Assembly (NCBI GenBank): GCA_022717655.1
Contig: JAIIAN010000044.1
Coordinates: forward strand, 1 to 17,589
Length of the DNA: 17,589 nucleotides
From: Bacillota bacterium
Lineage (GTDB): Bacteria > Bacillota > Clostridia > Lachnospirales > Lachnospiraceae
Direction: 5' to 3'
Shown here: positions 14,119-17,589 of the stretch, piece after piece
How positions within the stretch are numbered: position 1 is the first letter of the stretch
Layout: each line of letters opens with the position of its first letter
Program-made: the position numbers and the translations under genes
The notes under the pieces: model-generated
Databases searched by the model: none
What the model was told of the DNA's origin: nothing
What the model saw: the letters and a program-made list of their open reading frames with translations, nothing else

Positions 14119-15444
14119 ATGAAAGATTTAACAAAAGGCAACCCGACCCGCTTAATGCTTTCGTTTGCTCTTCCAGTCTGTCTTGGAAATATTTTTCAGC
14201 TTTTTTACAGTCTGGCAGACACTCGAATCGTAGGAAGCACCCTTGGAAACGAAGCCCTCGCGGCAATCGGCGCGACAACAGCAATCACTACTTTATTAAT
14301 TGGCTTTTTACAGGGACTAACCAATGGTTTTTCCATTATCGTCGCCCAATGCTTTGGTGCAAAACAGACTGACCAGCTAAAAAAAGCTTCTGCCGGCACT
14401 TTTTTATTAAGTTTTATCACAACCATCCTTTTAACGGCACTTGCTTTACTTTTCTTAAATCCTCTGCTGCATCTTTTGAATGTTCCACAGGATTTATTTA
14501 ATTCTGCATCTGCTTATATCCGCATCCTGCTTATCGGAATGTTGATTACCATGCTTTATAATGCCCTCGCAGGAATTTTGCGTGCAGTTGGAGATACCGT
14601 TGCACCGCTGTTATTTTTAATCTGTGCTTCTTTATTAAACATTGTACTGGATTTAACTTTTATTCTGGTCTTTCATCTTGGAGTCCGTGGAGCGGCTTAT
14701 GCCACCATTTTATCCCAGATGGTTTCGGTTGTGCTGTGTTTTACTTATATGTGGAAACGCTATCCGATTTTCCATCTGGAAAAAGCGGATTTTCATCTTG
14801 ATTCAAAAATGGTGAAAAAACTGTACTCCTCCGGTTTTTCGATGGCACTTATGATGTCTCTGGTTTTCTTTGGAACTCTTGCCCTGCAGTGCACTATCAA
14901 TACTTTTGGAACAGATATCATCGTTGCCCATACCGCTGCAAGAAAAGTAACGGAATTTAACTTTTTACCGATTTCTGTTATGGGAATTACTATGTCTACG
15001 TTTTGCAGTCAAAACTTTGGAGCAGGACAGTTTGACCGTGTAAAAACAGGAATCCGACAGTCACTGCTTTTATGTTGGCTGTGGGTACTTGTTATTATTT
15101 TCCTCGCTTATACCTGTGCACCATTTTTTATTTATCTGGTTACCGGGACAAAAGAAACCGCCGTCACAGACCCGGCTTCCTTATACTTAAAAGTAAACTC
15201 CCTGTTTTACTTTGTATCTTCCGGAATTTCTATCTTACGAAATGGACTTCAGGCAATCGGCGACCATATTACTCCTGTCTTTTCAAGTTTAATCGAACTG
15301 GTCGGAAAAATTTTGATTGCCTTTTTACTTGCACCGATACTTGGATACATGGGAATTATTATTGCCGAACCGATTATCTGGTGTTTTATGGTAATTCCTT
15401 TAATTTTAAAGTTTGTCCGCACCAGTCAGGCGTATCGGGTATAA
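14119..15444 (+). CDS. MATE family efflux transporter
   Basis: A 441-aa polytopic membrane protein with about 12 helices in two repeated halves. The N-terminus MKDLTKGNPTRLMLSFALPV and the helix-1/2 region QLFYSLADTRIVGSTLGNEA are characteristic of the DinF/NorM-like MATE subfamily of Bacillota; the matching second-half segment is AAYATILSQMVSVVL and later FCSQNFGAGQFDRVK. MATE proteins export cationic drugs or metabolites using a sodium or proton gradient; the substrate cannot be read here. Length is typical and no damage is seen. No convincing terminator was found between its stop and the IS66 remnant 9 bases later. Confidence 0.92.
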   Translation: MKDLTKGNPTRLMLSFALPVCLGNIFQLFYSLADTRIVGSTLGNEALAAIGATTAITTLLIGFLQGLTNGFSIIVAQCFGAKQTDQLKKASAGTFLLSFITTILLTALALLFLNPLLHLLNVPQDLFNSASAYIRILLIGMLITMLYNALAGILRAVGDTVAPLLFLICASLLNIVLDLTFILVFHLGVRGAAYATILSQMVSVVLCFTYMWKRYPIFHLEKADFHLDSKMVKKLYSSGFSMALMMSLVFFGTLALQCTINTFGTDIIVAHTAARKVTEFNFLPISVMGITMSTFCSQNFGAGQFDRVKTGIRQSLLLCWLWVLVIIFLAYTCAPFFIYLVTGTKETAVTDPASLYLKVNSLFYFVSSGISILRNGLQAIGDHITPVFSSLIELVGKILIAFLLAPILGYMGIIIAEPIIWCFMVIPLILKFVRTSQAYRV

Positions 15445-15452
15445 ATTCTATC

Positions 15453-15539
15453 TCATACATTAAACAATAAAGCAGTCATTCTTGATCGTAAACGGTGAAA
15501 CGAGAGTACCTTGACAAAGATAAGTGCATCATTTAACAT
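15453..15539 (-). pseudogene. IS66-type tnpB remnant, first codons only
   Basis: ATG at 15539 overlaps the tnpA stop by 11 bases, as is usual in IS66 elements, and begins MLNDA, the standard TnpB start. After about ten codons the sequence no longer resembles TnpB and stops at 15453. The rest of tnpB, tnpC and the right end are missing, so the element was cut here, next to the MATE gene. Confidence 0.55.
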
Positions 15540-15840
15540 AAACAAACGTTTCTACCAGGCTACGAAGCAGTTCTGATGAAGCACCTGAAAAAACTTCTGC
15601 CGAAAGTCCTTTTTCTGTTTGAATGCGAATCATCGGTTTGCTTTCTCCTGAAAGAATCCGCCCCGTTTTTTCTGGTAAAGTTTCTCTTGGCTCAGAAACA
15701 GATAATTCCACAAAAGTTGGAACGGAATCTGGCATCTGTTCCAGATAAGCTTCCCGAACACGGTGCAGACGATAGTAATAATTCGCTCGAGTCAGATGAT
15801 TCTGCGTGCACCAAGTTTCAATATCCATACCCTTTGGTCG
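15529..15840 (-). pseudogene. IS66-type tnpA remnant, N-terminus replaced
   Basis: The minus-strand frame carries GMDIETWCTQNHLTRANYYY followed by RLHRVREAYLEQ, the helix-turn-helix region of the IS66 accessory protein TnpA, and runs to its normal stop overlapping tnpB. The open frame continues upstream to an ATG at 15888, but those codons (MIRLVECLDWAFHLCF) are encoded by the terminator hairpin of the permease gene and are not TnpA-like. The true N-terminus is therefore lost. Together with the tnpB stub this is a dead fragment of an IS66 element, unable to move. Confidence 0.7.
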
Positions 15841-15848
15841 AAAACAAA

Positions 15849-15877
15849 GGTGGAATGCCCAATCTAAGCATTCCACC
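15849..15877 (-). terminator. Terminator of the ABC permease gene
   Basis: GGTGGAATGC (15849-15858) and GCATTCCACC (15868-15877) form a perfect 10-bp stem with a 9-base loop; on the minus strand TTTGTTTT follows. It lies about 60 bases past the permease stop. Confidence 0.75.
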
Positions 15878-15939
15878 AGTCTTATCATAGAAGAATCTTT
15901 TTTACAGACTCTTTTTCATAGACTTTTTTAGGTACTTAT

Positions 15940-17589
15940 TTACGTCAAATTTACTTGCCGTATGATATCTTCTTTTAGTATAGATTGAGTTGGAATGAGA
16001 ACTGCAAATATACCTATGCAAATATTTACAGCTACAGTCGTTATTATCAACCACACATTCACTTGAATATTACTAACCAAAAATCCATAAACATGACCCA
16101 TCAAATATTCCATAGTTTTGTTTCCTATAATATATAATAAAGTCATAACTATGCTTGAAAAAATACCATACAAAGCACCTTGACCTAGCATTAGCTTTCG
16201 GAAATTTTTGTTTGTTATTCCCATTGCTCTTAGAATTCCGTATTCATGTCTTCGAGACAATATCAAATGATTCATTGTATTAGCTATATGGAATAAACTT
16301 ATAATCAAAAACACAAAAGCAATTCCATAAAAAAACAATGTTTTTTGAAACAAATATTCATTTTGTCGTTCAATTGCACCTGTATAATCTTGGAACAAGC
16401 AGTCATCAAGAGCCTGTGTCTGTTTCTTTATCTCATTCGCAACTAATTCTGTATCCGTATTTTTTTCTTTTTCTACAGTTAAAACTCTATATCCCTCAAT
16501 GTTATAGTTTTGTTTCATCTGTTCATTAGTCATGATAACACTATAGGTTATATCTGGTTGGTCTTCTAAAGTATATAATCGACTATCTCTTACCATTGTT
16601 CTACTTACAATAGCTGAAATAGTATATTCTTTTTCACTGAAGTCCGACTCACTTCCAAGTTGCTTCAAGTCTTCTGAGGAACCACTTACTTTATTAGGAG
16701 TCTTTACTTTAATTGTGTCTCCTACCTTTTTATCAATGCTATTATGATTTCCTTGGGCATCTTCCAATGTTACAAGAACAACTTCATTATTCCTACGCAT
16801 TTGATCTGGATCAATACTTCCTTCTAAAATATATGGTTCCATTTTTCTCAATAGCTCGTCACTATAGCCTAGGATATTGCTTTTTATAGCGTAATCTCCG
16901 TTTGTCGTATTTCTCATATATCTATTATAAACATCTTTATATGCTTCATTCAGATATTCATAATATTCTTTCCAAAAAAAGTTATCTTGTTCAATTACTA
17001 CTTCTCCTATATAACTTTTTACTGGATATATATTTTTTATGCCATCAATTTTCTCTAGATTATTCTCAACATCTTCTCCCAGAGTTTTATTTAAATCTAT
17101 ATTATTTTCATATATTTTATAATCTGAGCCTAGACCATCATCAGATGCCAATTGCATCTCATTACTAGTTTGCGCATTTGTTAAAACAAAATTGGAACAT
17201 AGGAAAATAACACCGCCGAGTGATAACGAAACTAAAATACCTAAAAATGTTCTTTTCCTCTCAAGCATAAATTTTTCTATCAAAACGTTAAAAAGAGAGA
17301 GTTTTCCCTTACTGTAAATTGTACGATTTTTTCTCTTTTTATTGTTACCACCTTTTAATAGTTGAATAGATACGCTTTTCTGAGTTTGGCATTTAATTTT
17401 CCACGCTATAAAGCACATGGCTACTACTAAAAAAGCAGCTTCAAATACTATTGCAGTATAGCTAATATGAAAATTCCCAGCTTTCAATTCCGCAGCAGCC
17501 AAAAAACTTTGTGTCTCGTTTGTATGAGTCCCAGAATTAACAACATCCCTGTTAATAAAAACTGTATTAAAGTTACTATACATAAGCTT
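15940..17589 (-). CDS. FtsX/MacB-type ABC transporter permease, C-terminal part
   Basis: The frame is open to the window edge (codons AAG CTT lie before the ATG at 17583), so the true start is outside. Visible are 549 residues: a membrane segment YTAIVFEAAFLVVAMCFIAW, a basic linker, LERKRTFLGILVSLSLGGVIF opening a second FtsX unit, a large extracellular domain of about 280 residues, then three helices around FFYGIAFVFLIISLFHIANTM, FSSIVMTLLYIIG and WLIITTVAVNICIGIFAVLIP. The motif LILSRRHEYGILRAMGITNK is the FtsX coupling segment. This arrangement fits the second half of a long two-FtsX-domain permease, usually paired with an ATPase gene upstream (outside the window) for peptide-antibiotic resistance or lipid/peptide export. 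Codon use is more A+T-rich than its left neighbours. Confidence 0.85.
   Translation of the reverse strand, partial: KLMYSNFNTVFINRDVVNSGTHTNETQSFLAAAELKAGNFHISYTAIVFEAAFLVVAMCFIAWKIKCQTQKSVSIQLLKGGNNKKRKNRTIYSKGKLSLFNVLIEKFMLERKRTFLGILVSLSLGGVIFLCSNFVLTNAQTSNEMQLASDDGLGSDYKIYENNIDLNKTLGEDVENNLEKIDGIKNIYPVKSYIGEVVIEQDNFFWKEYYEYLNEAYKDVYNRYMRNTTNGDYAIKSNILGYSDELLRKMEPYILEGSIDPDQMRRNNEVVLVTLEDAQGNHNSIDKKVGDTIKVKTPNKVSGSSEDLKQLGSESDFSEKEYTISAIVSRTMVRDSRLYTLEDQPDITYSVIMTNEQMKQNYNIEGYRVLTVEKEKNTDTELVANEIKKQTQALDDCLFQDYTGAIERQNEYLFQKTLFFYGIAFVFLIISLFHIANTMNHLILSRRHEYGILRAMGITNKNFRKLMLGQGALYGIFSSIVMTLLYIIGNKTMEYLMGHVYGFLVSNIQVNVWLIITTVAVNICIGIFAVLIPTQSILKEDIIRQVNLT

Overview
The window looks like DNA from a human-gut-type Clostridia (Bacillota) with two unlike parts. 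Bases 1 to about 1450 are visibly G+C-rich: the 3' end of an RluA-type pseudouridine synthase gene, a shared terminator, and a convergent FMN-dependent alpha-hydroxy-acid oxidase gene with its own promoter. Codon use and protein style recall Faecalibacterium/Oscillospiraceae. From about 1500 onward the DNA is A+T-rich, and gene content and protein style recall Lachnospiraceae. The change lies in a gene-poor stretch (1446-2055), so it is either a real insertion or rearrangement boundary or a chimeric assembly.

The gene-poor stretch is not empty. Read on the minus strand it holds a complete small transcription unit: an extended -10 promoter, a hairpin-rich leader, a 33-codon leader ORF with a good ribosome binding site whose codons run through an intrinsic terminator, a 37-codon reading frame resembling a gene tail, and a final terminator. 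It looks like an attenuation cassette whose main gene has been lost or shrunk.

From 2056 to 8798 there are two divergent units. Leftward: a HutD/Ves-family cupin gene and a 990-aa BTAD/STAND-type transcriptional regulator, driven by a near-consensus promoter whose spacer holds an inverted repeat. Rightward: citC (citrate lyase ligase), a fused citX-citG gene (synthesis and attachment of the citrate lyase prosthetic group) and a GNAT acetyltransferase. These are the maturation enzymes for citrate lyase or a relative, but the lyase subunits (citD, citE, citF) are absent here.

From 8881 to 13938 everything is leftward. A tightly packed cluster (DUF5685 protein, J-domain protein with a Cys-rich tail, small membrane protein, DUF445 membrane protein) has overlapping or nearly touching genes. 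It is followed by an N-terminally deleted acetyltransferase remnant and a DUF362 protein with two 4Fe-4S motifs. A single-pass membrane protein gene lies upstream behind its own promoter and terminator.

The right end has a rightward MATE transporter gene, a truncated IS66 remnant (most of tnpA and the first codons of tnpB), a terminator, and the 3' part of a leftward FtsX/MacB-type ABC permease gene cut by the window edge. No rRNA, tRNA or CRISPR array was seen.
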